A stretch of DNA of 5,568 nt from an uncultured Clostridia bacterium. Lineage in GTDB: Bacteria; Bacillota_A; Clostridia; Oscillospirales; Acutalibacteraceae. The DNA is taken from positions 1-5,568 of the forward strand of contig CALWIE010000126.1 in NCBI GenBank assembly GCA_944380625.1, read 5' to 3'. Every line of letters starts with the position of its first letter. Positions within the stretch are counted from its first letter, which is position 1. This document shows, piece by piece, positions 1 through 5,197 of the stretch. The notes beneath the pieces were generated by a model, which saw only the letters and a list, made by a program, of their open reading frames with translations, was not told the origin of the DNA and ran no database searches. A program made the position numbers and the translations under genes.

Positions 1-776
1 TGGTCACCATGGGGGACGTGGCCCGGTGCTCCGTGGGAAAGCCAGGGCAGCTGCTGAATGAGGAATTGCTCTACAAGCTCTTCGGGGTCAACGCGGAGCT
101 GCTCATCGACCACGCCTGGGGGTGGGAGCCCTGCACCATCGCCGCCATCAAGGCCTATAAGCCGGAGTCCAATAGCGTGGGCTCCGGCCAGGTGCTGCAG
201 GAACCCTACCCCTTCCAGAAGGCCCGCACTGTCCTGCGGGAGATGACGGGGCAGCTGGCTTTGGATTTGGTGGACAAGGGCCTGGTTACCAACCAGCTGG
301 TGCTCACCGTGGGCTACGACCGGGAGAGCCTGGAGAACCCCAAGATCGGCTACCGGGGGGAGGTCACCACCGACGCCTACGGCCGGAAAGTCCCCAAACA
401 CGCCCACGGCACGGAGAACCTGGAGAGCTACACCTCCTCCTCCAAGGAGCTGGTGGAGGCGGCCACCGCCCTGTTCGACCGGATTGTCAACCCCAAGCTG
501 CTGGTGCGCCGGTTCTACATGGCCGCCACCCACGTGGTGGAGGAGGGGACCGTCCCTGCCCAGTTCCAGCAGCTGGACTTGTTCAGCGACCCGGAGGAGG
601 TGAAGCGCCAGGAGGCGGCGGCCAAGGCGGAACGGGAGCGGGAGCGCAAGCGCCAGGAGGCCATGCTTTCCATCAAGAAGAAGTTCGGGAAGAACGCCAT
701 CCTGGAGGGCATCAGCTTCACCGAAGGCGCCACCGGCCGGGAGCGCAACGAGACCATTGGAGGACATAAGGCCTAG
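1..776 (+). CDS. Y-family (UmuC/DinB-like) translesion DNA polymerase, C-terminal part
   Basis: This is the C-terminal part of a Y-family polymerase, which copies past damaged template bases. The reading frame is open to the left edge, so the ATG at 9 is taken as an internal methionine and the N-terminal catalytic palm lies outside the window. Numbering from that Met, the remaining thumb shows GDVARCS and YKLFGVNAELLIDHAWG (about 22-38). The little-finger domain begins near KPESNSVGSGQVL (51-63) and runs through GEVTTDAYG and the LLVRRFY strand (164-170). QLDLF at 188-192 (nt 570-584) matches the beta-clamp-binding pentapeptide, followed by a charged, probably helical linker and a conserved tail ending RERNETIGGHKA. 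Seen: motifs, stop TAG at 774-776. Known: Firmicutes polymerases of this type are commonly paired with YolD proteins, and one lies downstream here. The family call is secure; the exact subfamily and whether the gene is LexA-controlled cannot be judged without the 5' end. Confidence 0.93.
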   Translation, partial: VTMGDVARCSVGKPGQLLNEELLYKLFGVNAELLIDHAWGWEPCTIAAIKAYKPESNSVGSGQVLQEPYPFQKARTVLREMTGQLALDLVDKGLVTNQLVLTVGYDRESLENPKIGYRGEVTTDAYGRKVPKHAHGTENLESYTSSSKELVEAATALFDRIVNPKLLVRRFYMAATHVVEEGTVPAQFQQLDLFSDPEEVKRQEAAAKAERERERKRQEAMLSIKKKFGKNAILEGISFTEGATGRERNETIGGHKA

Positions 777-795
777 GGGAATAGGGAGCCGCATC

Positions 796-824
796 TTGAA
801 TTCTTATCATAATTATGCTAAAAT
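796..824 (+). promoter_or_regulatory. Sigma-A type promoter of the toxin-antitoxin pair
   Basis: TTGAAT at 796-801 is followed after exactly 17 bp by TAAAAT at 819-824. The -10 box is preceded by TGC, so it also reads as an extended -10. It lies in an AT-rich patch between GC-rich genes, about 20 bp before the antitoxin start. It gives the toxin-antitoxin pair transcription independent of the polymerase gene, and may also serve the yolD-like gene downstream. Confidence 0.75.
804..821. promoter_or_regulatory. Palindromic operator candidate overlapping the -10 box
   Basis: TTATCATAATTATGCTAA is an inverted repeat with eight of nine pairs matching; the central ten bases, CATAATTATG, are perfect. 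It occupies the spacer and the first bases of the -10 box. Phd/YefM antitoxins, alone or with their toxin, repress their own operon by binding palindromes at the promoter, so this is the natural operator candidate. Binding itself is inferred. Confidence 0.55.
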
Positions 825-844
825 AAACCAAGGAGGTGGCCCTG

Positions 845-1123
845 ATGAAGATGATCCGGCCTGTGTCTGATTTGCGAAACAACTTTGCAGAAATCTCGAA
901 AACGGTGCACGAAACATCCCAGCCAGTGTTTCTCACCAAAAACGGCTACGGGGATATGGTGGTGCTGAGTATGGAGGCCTACGAAAATCTCCAGTTTGAG
1001 AGCGAGGTCTACTTCAAACTCCGGGAGGCGGAAAAAGAGGCGGAGCTGACCAACACCCGGTATTCCTCCAAAGAGGTACTGAAGGCCATGAAAGACGCCA
1101 TAGGAGGGGAGCCGGTTGTATAA
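845..1123 (+). CDS. Type II antitoxin, Phd/YefM family
   Basis: A 92-residue protein that should neutralise the toxin encoded immediately after it and repress the shared promoter. The N-terminal half carries the Phd/YefM DNA-binding and dimerisation fold signature: RPVSDLRNNFAEIS (about 5-18), then QPVFLTKNGYGDMVVLSMEAYE (about 26-47). The charged C-terminal half (about 48-92, rich in E and K) is the expected flexible segment that wraps the toxin. The ATG at 845 is preferred because AGGAGG at 831-836 lies 8 nt upstream; the GTG at 836 would overlap that ribosome binding site. The last 8 nt overlap the toxin gene. The pair appears less GC-rich than its neighbours, which hints at separate acquisition. 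Family assignment rests on motifs; the target of the system is not visible here. Confidence 0.93.
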   Translation: MKMIRPVSDLRNNFAEISKTVHETSQPVFLTKNGYGDMVVLSMEAYENLQFESEVYFKLREAEKEAELTNTRYSSKEVLKAMKDAIGGEPVV

Positions 1124-1427
1124 ACTGGAGTTTCTTCCCTCCGCCCGGGAGGATATGGTGGAGATCGTGGGGTATATCAGCAAGGAGCTGCACAACCCCG
1201 CTGCGGCAGAGCGTTTGGCAGGTCTGCTGGTAGAGGCGGCGGAGCGGGCCGCCCAGTTTCCCTATGCCAACCCGGCCTATTTCCCGGTCCGCCCCCTGAA
1301 GCGGGAATACCGGAAAATCGTGGTGGAGAATTACCTGATGTTCTACTGGGTGGACGAGGAAAAGAAGCAAATCACCCTGGCCCATGTCACCTATGGGCGC
1401 AGGGACTATCAGGGCCGCCTGGAATAG
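1116..1427 (+). CDS. Type II toxin, RelE/ParE superfamily
   Basis: A 103-residue toxin of the RelE/ParE fold. Visible family features are the opening strand YKLEFLPSAREDMVEIVGYI (2-21), a helical stretch NPAAAERLAGLLVEAAERAAQFP, the core strands EYRKIVVENYLMFYWVD (64-80), and the closing strand ITLAHVTYGRRDY (86-98). RelE members cut ribosome-bound mRNA and ParE members poison gyrase; sequence by eye does not decide between them, although the YGRRDY ending and basic residues (R66, R95, R96) are compatible with an RNase type. The start is TTG at 1116, with AGGAGGGG at 1102-1109 six bases upstream, inside the antitoxin gene; the 8-nt overlap and weak start codon suggest translational coupling that keeps toxin output below antitoxin. 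Stop TAG at 1425-1427. Confidence 0.92.
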   Translation: MYKLEFLPSAREDMVEIVGYISKELHNPAAAERLAGLLVEAAERAAQFPYANPAYFPVRPLKREYRKIVVENYLMFYWVDEEKKQITLAHVTYGRRDYQGRLE

Positions 1428-1479
1428 GAGGCCTGGTTCCCTGCGGATTTTACGAGATTTTGCCTCGGAAGGAGACCCC

Positions 1480-1893
1480 ATGGAAGAGAATTTCCCCTAC
1501 GACGATATTGTAAACCTGCCCCATCCCACCTCGAAAAAGCATCCCCGCATGTCCCTGGAGGAGCGGGCGGCCCAGTTTTCCCCCTTTGCCGCCCTGACGG
1601 GATTTGGGGCGGTCATCCAGGAGACGGGACGGCTTGCCGGCGACCGGCGGGGCCTTACGGACAGCGACATCCGCCGGCTGGAGGAGCAGCTCACCTGGCT
1701 CGCAGAGCACGAGGGGGAACACCCGAAAATCACCGTCACCTACTTTCTCCCCGATGAGCGGAAGGAAGGGGGAGAGTACGCCACCCTCACCGGCCGGCTG
1801 AAGCGTCTGGATCCGGTGGAGCGGGTGCTGCTGTTGGAAGCGGGGGAGAGGGTGCCCATTGGGGACATCCTTCTGCTGGAAACGGAAGAATAA
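1480..1893 (+). CDS. YolD-like protein, probable partner of the Y-family polymerase
   Basis: A 137-residue soluble protein of the YolD-like family, usually encoded next to UmuC-type polymerases in Firmicutes and thought to assist or regulate them. It shows the typical N-terminus YDDIVNLPHPTSKKHPRMS (6-24) and ERAAQFSPFAALTGFGAVIQETGRL (about 27-51). A helical middle section follows, then a strand-rich end with ITVTYFLPD (about 87-95) and LLLETEE at the terminus. The ATG at 1480 is chosen because GGAAGGAG at 1467-1474 lies five bases upstream; the frame is open to 1384 but that extension runs back into the toxin gene and has no family resemblance. It is separated from the polymerase by the toxin-antitoxin pair, and a 52-bp spacer without an obvious promoter precedes it. 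It may therefore be transcribed from the polymerase promoter, from the toxin-antitoxin promoter, or both. The biochemical role of the family is poorly defined. Confidence 0.88.
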   Translation: MEENFPYDDIVNLPHPTSKKHPRMSLEERAAQFSPFAALTGFGAVIQETGRLAGDRRGLTDSDIRRLEEQLTWLAEHEGEHPKITVTYFLPDERKEGGEYATLTGRLKRLDPVERVLLLEAGERVPIGDILLLETEE

Positions 1894-1951
1894 GGTTTGC
1901 AGAGAGGAACCCCTTGCAATCTCCCTGGGCTGGGGCTTTCGCCCCCTGGAA

Positions 1952-1991
1952 AAACAGGCCCCCCTCTGGTTTGCCAGAGGGAGGCCTGTTT
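1952..1991. terminator. Bidirectional rho-independent terminator between convergent genes
   Basis: An 18-bp stem pairs 1952-1969 with 1974-1991 around a TTTG loop, with a single C/A mismatch (1961/1982). On the - strand the stem is followed by a five-T run, making it a convincing terminator for the membrane-protein gene. On the + strand the T tract is short (TTTCGTCTT), so stopping of the yolD-like transcript may be less efficient. A small GGGGC/GCCCC hairpin (1932-1945) lies just before it. Confidence 0.8.
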
Positions 1992-2023
1992 CGTCTTGCG
2001 GGAGTTTGCGGCGCCGGGCCTTT

Positions 2024-2629
2024 TTACCCTTTCCGGGAGTGGGCCAGCAGCACCGCCTTGGAGATAGCCGTCCCCGCCGCGCCGCACAGGAGCAGTTCCA
2101 CCGGGGCGTTGAGCCCTGTGGCGGTGACGATCACCACCCCCAGCAGGGTGTCCACATTCCCCAGGGCCTGGGCCTGCTCGGGAGTGAAGGCGAGGTGGAA
2201 GAAGCACAGCGCCAGCAGCCCTAAAAAGAGCAGGGTGTTCAGCAGAGGGGCCGCCAGGTTGGCCGCCAGCAGGGCGCCGGTTTTCCACTTGTTTTGAAGC
2301 CCCCGGTACAAAAGCCCGCACAGCAGGCCCGCCAGGGTCCGGGAGACCACACACACCACAAAGGCCAAAAACACGTTTTGCGCCACCAGGATGCCCCCCA
2401 GCAAATCGCCCATAAAACACTGGGCAAAGCTGGTCAAGCCGAAAAGGGCCCCCAGGGCCGTCCCGGCCGCCGGGCCTACGGCCACGGCCCCAATGGCGAC
2501 GGGGAGCATCAGCAGGCTCAGGGACAGGGGGCCAACGCGCAGGTAGCCCAGGGGAGTAAAGGCCATCACAAGGAGGATGGCCGCCAGAATGGCCACCTCC
2601 GTCATATGCACGATCCGGGTTCGGTTCAT
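2024..2629 (-). CDS. ECF transporter S component (vitamin-type substrate-binding membrane subunit)
   Basis: A 201-residue, very hydrophobic protein with about six membrane helices (roughly 11-26, 35-51, 55-72, 80-107, 117-146, 163-194). Family features are the opening TEVAILAAILLVMAFTPLGYL and the following MLPVAIGAVAVGPAAGTALGALFGLTSF (41-68), where the P, GP and repeated small residues are typical of S components. Such proteins bind a vitamin or metal in the membrane and dock onto a shared energising module (EcfT with two ATPases), which is not encoded here and is presumably elsewhere, as usual for group II ECF systems. The TPLGYL and IP/LPVAIGA patterns remind me of pantothenate-type (PanT-like) S components, but the substrate is a guess. 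The start ATG (2627-2629) has AGAGG upstream at modest spacing. No riboswitch fits in its short leader of about 35 nt. Confidence 0.82.
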   Translation of the reverse strand: MNRTRIVHMTEVAILAAILLVMAFTPLGYLRVGPLSLSLLMLPVAIGAVAVGPAAGTALGALFGLTSFAQCFMGDLLGGILVAQNVFLAFVVCVVSRTLAGLLCGLLYRGLQNKWKTGALLAANLAAPLLNTLLFLGLLALCFFHLAFTPEQAQALGNVDTLLGVVIVTATGLNAPVELLLCGAAGTAISKAVLLAHSRKG

Positions 2630-2670
2630 TTTCTTTCGCCTCTTTCTCTATCATTTTAAACCATCTCCGC

Positions 2671-2699
2671 ATTATAGCACGGATCGTTCCCCGGCGCAA
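2671..2699 (-). promoter_or_regulatory. Promoter of the ECF S-component gene
   Basis: Read on the - strand, TATAAT (2676-2671) is a perfect -10 box, extended by TGC (2679-2677). TTGCGC (2699-2694) sits 17 bp upstream as a weak -35. Transcription should begin near 2664, leaving a short leader. It points away from the polysaccharide operon promoter, so the spacer is a divergent promoter region. Confidence 0.72.
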
Positions 2700-2729
2700 C
2701 CAAAACGCCGCCCTTCCCGCAAATCCGCC

Positions 2730-2759
2730 TTGACAACGCCGGGAAAACTGTGGTATCAT
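2730..2759 (+). promoter_or_regulatory. Sigma-A promoter of the riboswitch-controlled polysaccharide operon
   Basis: TTGACA at 2730-2735 is a perfect -35 box. TATCAT at 2754-2759, 18 bp downstream, is the -10, and TGG immediately before it makes an extended -10. Transcription should start near 2766, placing the whole riboswitch and its terminator in the 5' leader of about 185 nt. Confidence 0.82.
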
Positions 2760-2774
2760 TCTTCCTGGATAAAG

Positions 2775-2791
2775 CCCCCGCCCGGCGGGGG
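2775..2791 (+). other. GC-only hairpin at the 5' end of the leader RNA
   Basis: CCCCCG (2775-2780) pairs perfectly with CGGGGG (2786-2791) around a five-base loop, within about 10 nt of the expected transcription start. It precedes the aptamer by a few bases. It could protect the 5' end of the RNA or insulate the aptamer from misfolding; no T tract follows, so it is not a terminator. Confidence 0.5.
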
Positions 2792-2797
2792 ACACAA

Positions 2798-2894
2798 GTG
2801 GATATTTGGCAAACCCGCTGAAAGGCGGAGACGCAAAGCTCAGATGGCTAAGTGATTTTTATCGATCATATGCTCGATCGGCTGCAACATACAC
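2798..2894 (+). promoter_or_regulatory. Cyclic di-GMP class I (GEMM-I) riboswitch aptamer
   Basis: The conserved GEMM-I core is plain: GGCAAACC (2808-2815), a stem 2815-2819/2824-2828 capped by a GAAA tetraloop (2820-2823), and GACGCAAAGC (2830-2839). The second arm carries GCUAAG (2847-2852) opposite UAUGC (2869-2873), an 11-nt tetraloop receptor in which the flanking pair is swapped from C-G to G-C. GAU (2843-2845) pairs with AUC (2877-2879) in the lower stem. Aligning by eye to the Vibrio Vc2 aptamer from memory, the ligand-contacting G20, A47 and C92 correspond to G2809, A2836 and C2885. G at position 20 fits c-di-GMP rather than the A found in cGAMP-preferring variants. A closing P1 helix can form between 2798-2806 and 2886-2894 with seven of nine pairs. 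It lies between a promoter and a terminator, ahead of a polysaccharide operon. Confidence 0.93.
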
Positions 2895-2914
2895 GTATGT
2901 TGCAGCCTTTTTTT
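2880..2914 (+). terminator. Riboswitch expression platform: rho-independent terminator
   Basis: A perfect 12-bp stem (2880-2891 with 2896-2907, loop CACG) is followed directly by seven Ts (2908-2914), a textbook intrinsic terminator. Its 5' strand is the same RNA that forms the 3' end of the aptamer, including the base equivalent to C92 and the P1 strand. Aptamer and terminator therefore exclude each other, which predicts that c-di-GMP prevents termination. A second seven-T run (2926-2932) follows without a hairpin. Confidence 0.93.
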
Positions 2915-2950
2915 ATTGTTTGGCCTTTTTTTCCATGTGGGAGGTGCTTT

Positions 2951-3829
2951 ATGGAACCCTATCAGGTGCAGGTGATTGTCCCCGTCTACAACGGGGAGGC
3001 GACCCTGGCCCGCTGCTTGGACAGCTTGCTGGGTCAGACTTACCCCCACTGGCAGGCCCTGGTGGTGGACGATGCCTCCACCGACCGCACAGGGGAGATC
3101 CTGGGGGAATACGCCGCCAAGGATCCCCGGTTCCGGTGCTTCCGGGAGGAGGAAAACCGGGGCGCGGCGGGGGCCAGGAATGTGGCCCTCTCTGCGGCGG
3201 ACGCCCCCTATTTGGCCTTTTTGGACGCAGACGACCTGTGGGAGCCCTCCATGCTGGAGACCCTCCTTCGCCGGGCGGGGGAGACAGGGGCCGGCGTGGT
3301 CCAGTGCCAGTACCTCTACGAGCTGCCGGGAGGTGTGCGGGTCTATCCCAAGGGGGCCTTTTCCCAAAACCTGTTCCTCAAGGGGAAGGGCCTTCGCCGG
3401 GTGTACCGGCGGATGATGACGGGCATCCAGATGAACCACGTGTGCATGAAGCTGATCTCCCGCCCCTGCCTGGAGGGGCTGCGGTTTCGGGAGGGCCTGA
3501 AAACCGCGGAGGACCTGGACTTCTGCGTCCGGATGTTTCAGCGGGTGGAGGGGTACGCCTTTGTCACGGACAGGCTCTACCACTACTGCCGCAGCGCCGG
3601 GTCCCTCACAGGCGGGGGGCTGCCCTTTTGGCAGAAGCTGGAGGCAAACCGGGCGGTCTCCCGCACCATAGCCGCCGCCCTGCCGGGCTGGGGCATAGAC
3701 CGCCCCTGGTACAGGCTGCTGGCGTGGGGAAGGCCCTATCTGGTCGCGGTCTCCAAGGCGCTGCGGGTCGCCCGGGAGAAAGCCCTGGGGAAAAGAGGGA
3801 AAGGGGAGGATAGGCGTGAAAGTCGATAA
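2951..3829 (+). CDS. Family 2 (GT-A) glycosyltransferase of surface polysaccharide synthesis
   Basis: A 292-residue inverting glycosyltransferase that should transfer a sugar from a nucleotide-sugar onto a lipid-linked acceptor at the cytoplasmic face. The GT-A fold markers are all present in order: VIVPVYN (8-14), VVDDASTD (38-45), NRGAAGARN (69-77), the metal-binding DADD (92-95), and EDLDF (187-191) supplying the likely catalytic base. The C-terminal third is variable and ends in a strongly basic tail; no clear membrane helix is seen. The ATG at 2951 is preferred because GGGAGGTG at 2939-2946 lies just upstream; the frame is open back to 2852, but that stretch is riboswitch and terminator. 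It is the first gene of the c-di-GMP-controlled operon, and its last 14 bases overlap the next gene. Donor and acceptor sugars cannot be read from the sequence. Confidence 0.93.
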   Translation: MEPYQVQVIVPVYNGEATLARCLDSLLGQTYPHWQALVVDDASTDRTGEILGEYAAKDPRFRCFREEENRGAAGARNVALSAADAPYLAFLDADDLWEPSMLETLLRRAGETGAGVVQCQYLYELPGGVRVYPKGAFSQNLFLKGKGLRRVYRRMMTGIQMNHVCMKLISRPCLEGLRFREGLKTAEDLDFCVRMFQRVEGYAFVTDRLYHYCRSAGSLTGGGLPFWQKLEANRAVSRTIAAALPGWGIDRPWYRLLAWGRPYLVAVSKALRVAREKALGKRGKGEDRRESR

Positions 3830-5192
3830 TATACGGATGCGGGAAAAGCGGAACCTGCTGCTCAACGGCCTGGTCCTGTTGGCCCTGGCGGGAGGGGCGT
3901 GGCTGCTCTTCCCCCAGCACGGGCCCATCGGCAGGCGGAACATGGCGTTTCTCAACGGGGCCTGGGCAGTGGGGATGCTGTGCTTTATGTGGGCTTTGGA
4001 GAAATACACCGTCCTGGTGCCCAGCCTCCGGGAGAAAGGCGTCTCCTCTGTGCTGGCGGCGGCCTACATGTTCTTTATCATGGGGGCGCTCAACCTGGTG
4101 CTGTTTGGGGACCTCTTCCGGCTGGCCCACGACGGGGTGTTCGCCCTGGCGGGGGCCGCGGCCGTAATCGTCTCGGACTACCTCTTCGAGGGCTATTGCC
4201 GAAGGCGCTACCGGCTCCCCCGGCTGCTGGTGCTGGACTACGCCTCCCAAAACTACTGGCGGATGAAGCGCATCAAATACGGGGTGCTCCGGCGCTTCGA
4301 CGCCTGGTACGAGGACGCGGGGGACCTGGGCCCCCGGGAGTTCCAAGCCTTTGTGGACGGGCATTTTCCTGGGTTTGACGCCGTGTGCATCCTCAACGGC
4401 TTCCCCTCGGAGCAGTACCACATCGCGGTGCGCAGGGCCACGGAGCTGGGCCAAGAGCTGTTCATCGTTCCGGAGATGATCGACGTGGGGAAGACGAACG
4501 CGAAGATCATCCACTTAGACGACATCCTGACCCTCTACATGCCCAAGGCGGCCATCGGCCCGGTGGAGCTCTTTGCCAAGCGGGCCCTGGACCTGCTTTT
4601 GGCGGCGGTGGGGCTGTTGGTGGCGCTGCTCCCCATGGGGGCCATCGCCCTGGCCGTCAAGGCCACCTCCCCCGGGCCGGTCATCTACAAGCAGGCCCGC
4701 TACACCCGGGGCAAAAAGGAGTTTCAAATCTACAAATTCCGCACCATGGTCCAGGACGCGGAGAAGCTCAGCGGCCCCAAGTTCGCAGAGAAGGACGACC
4801 CCCGCATCACCCCGGTGGGGAAGGTCCTGCGCTCCCTGCGCCTGGACGAGCTCCCCCAGCTTTTCAACATCCTCAAGGGGGAGATGAGCGTGGTGGGCCC
4901 CCGCCCGGAGCGCCCCGTTTTCGTAGAGCAGTTTGAAAAAACCGTCGAGCGCTACGACGACCGGTTTCTGGTGAAGGCCGGCCTGACAAGCCTCTCCCAC
5001 GTCTACGGGCGGTACTCCACCTATATCTACGACAGGACCTACTACGACCTGTTTTACATCAGCCACTATTCCCTTCTGCTGGACCTGAAGATCATCCTTC
5101 TCACCACGAAGACCGTGTTCATGAAGGACGCGGCGGAAGGGGAAGACGAATACAAGGAAAAAACCACCGCCAGCGGCGAAAGGAGCCAGTGA
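3816..5192 (+). CDS. Polyprenyl-phosphate sugar-1-phosphate transferase (initiating glycosyltransferase)
   Basis: A 458-residue membrane enzyme of the bacterial sugar transferase family, which moves a sugar-1-phosphate from a nucleotide-sugar onto undecaprenyl phosphate, the first step of capsule or exopolysaccharide repeat-unit assembly. Four N-terminal membrane helices (about 14-33, 43-62, 76-98, 107-125) are followed by a soluble Rossmann-like section (about 135-245). The catalytic domain begins with FAKRALDLLLAAVG and its membrane hairpin (253-281). It contains SPGPVIYKQ (285-293), YKFRTM (306-311), DDPRITPVGKVLRSLRLDELPQL (327-349) with the D344-E345 catalytic pair, and KGEMSVVGPRPERP (354-367). 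Length and layout match WbaP/CpsE-type enzymes. GTG at 3816 is the likely start: GGGGAGGA at 3803-3810 sits five bases upstream, while ATG 3837 has no such site. Overlap with the preceding gene implies translational coupling. Sugar specificity is unknown. Confidence 0.94.
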   Translation: MKVDNIRMREKRNLLLNGLVLLALAGGAWLLFPQHGPIGRRNMAFLNGAWAVGMLCFMWALEKYTVLVPSLREKGVSSVLAAAYMFFIMGALNLVLFGDLFRLAHDGVFALAGAAAVIVSDYLFEGYCRRRYRLPRLLVLDYASQNYWRMKRIKYGVLRRFDAWYEDAGDLGPREFQAFVDGHFPGFDAVCILNGFPSEQYHIAVRRATELGQELFIVPEMIDVGKTNAKIIHLDDILTLYMPKAAIGPVELFAKRALDLLLAAVGLLVALLPMGAIALAVKATSPGPVIYKQARYTRGKKEFQIYKFRTMVQDAEKLSGPKFAEKDDPRITPVGKVLRSLRLDELPQLFNILKGEMSVVGPRPERPVFVEQFEKTVERYDDRFLVKAGLTSLSHVYGRYSTYIYDRTYYDLFYISHYSLLLDLKIILLTTKTVFMKDAAEGEDEYKEKTTASGERSQ

Positions 5193-5197
5193 TTCAG

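Noticed and set aside
836..844. GTG start for the antitoxin at 836
   Set aside because: It overlaps the AGGAGG at 831-836, so that site cannot serve it; ATG 845 is spaced correctly.
1384..1479. Earlier start for the yolD-like gene inside the toxin gene
   Set aside because: The added residues do not resemble the family, and a strong ribosome binding site directly precedes ATG 1480.
2630..2664. Vitamin riboswitch upstream of the S-component gene
   Set aside because: The promoter leaves only about 35 nt of leader, too short for a TPP, FMN, cobalamin or folate aptamer, and no conserved core is seen.
1740..2795. Long - strand open frame of 351 codons overlapping the yolD-like gene and the S-component gene
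   Set aside because: It is a GC-rich shadow: low-complexity G/P/R content, no family resemblance, and it crosses the terminator hairpin and both well-supported genes.
2852..2950. Upstream extension of the glycosyltransferase to an earlier in-frame start
   Set aside because: The extra residues would be encoded by the aptamer and terminator, and the GT2 fold begins right after the ATG at 2951, which has a good ribosome binding site.
2840..4009. Long - strand open frame of 389 codons opposite the glycosyltransferase
   Set aside because: It is antisense to a gene with complete GT2 motifs and runs through the riboswitch; its translation is rich in P, G and Q with no recognisable domain.
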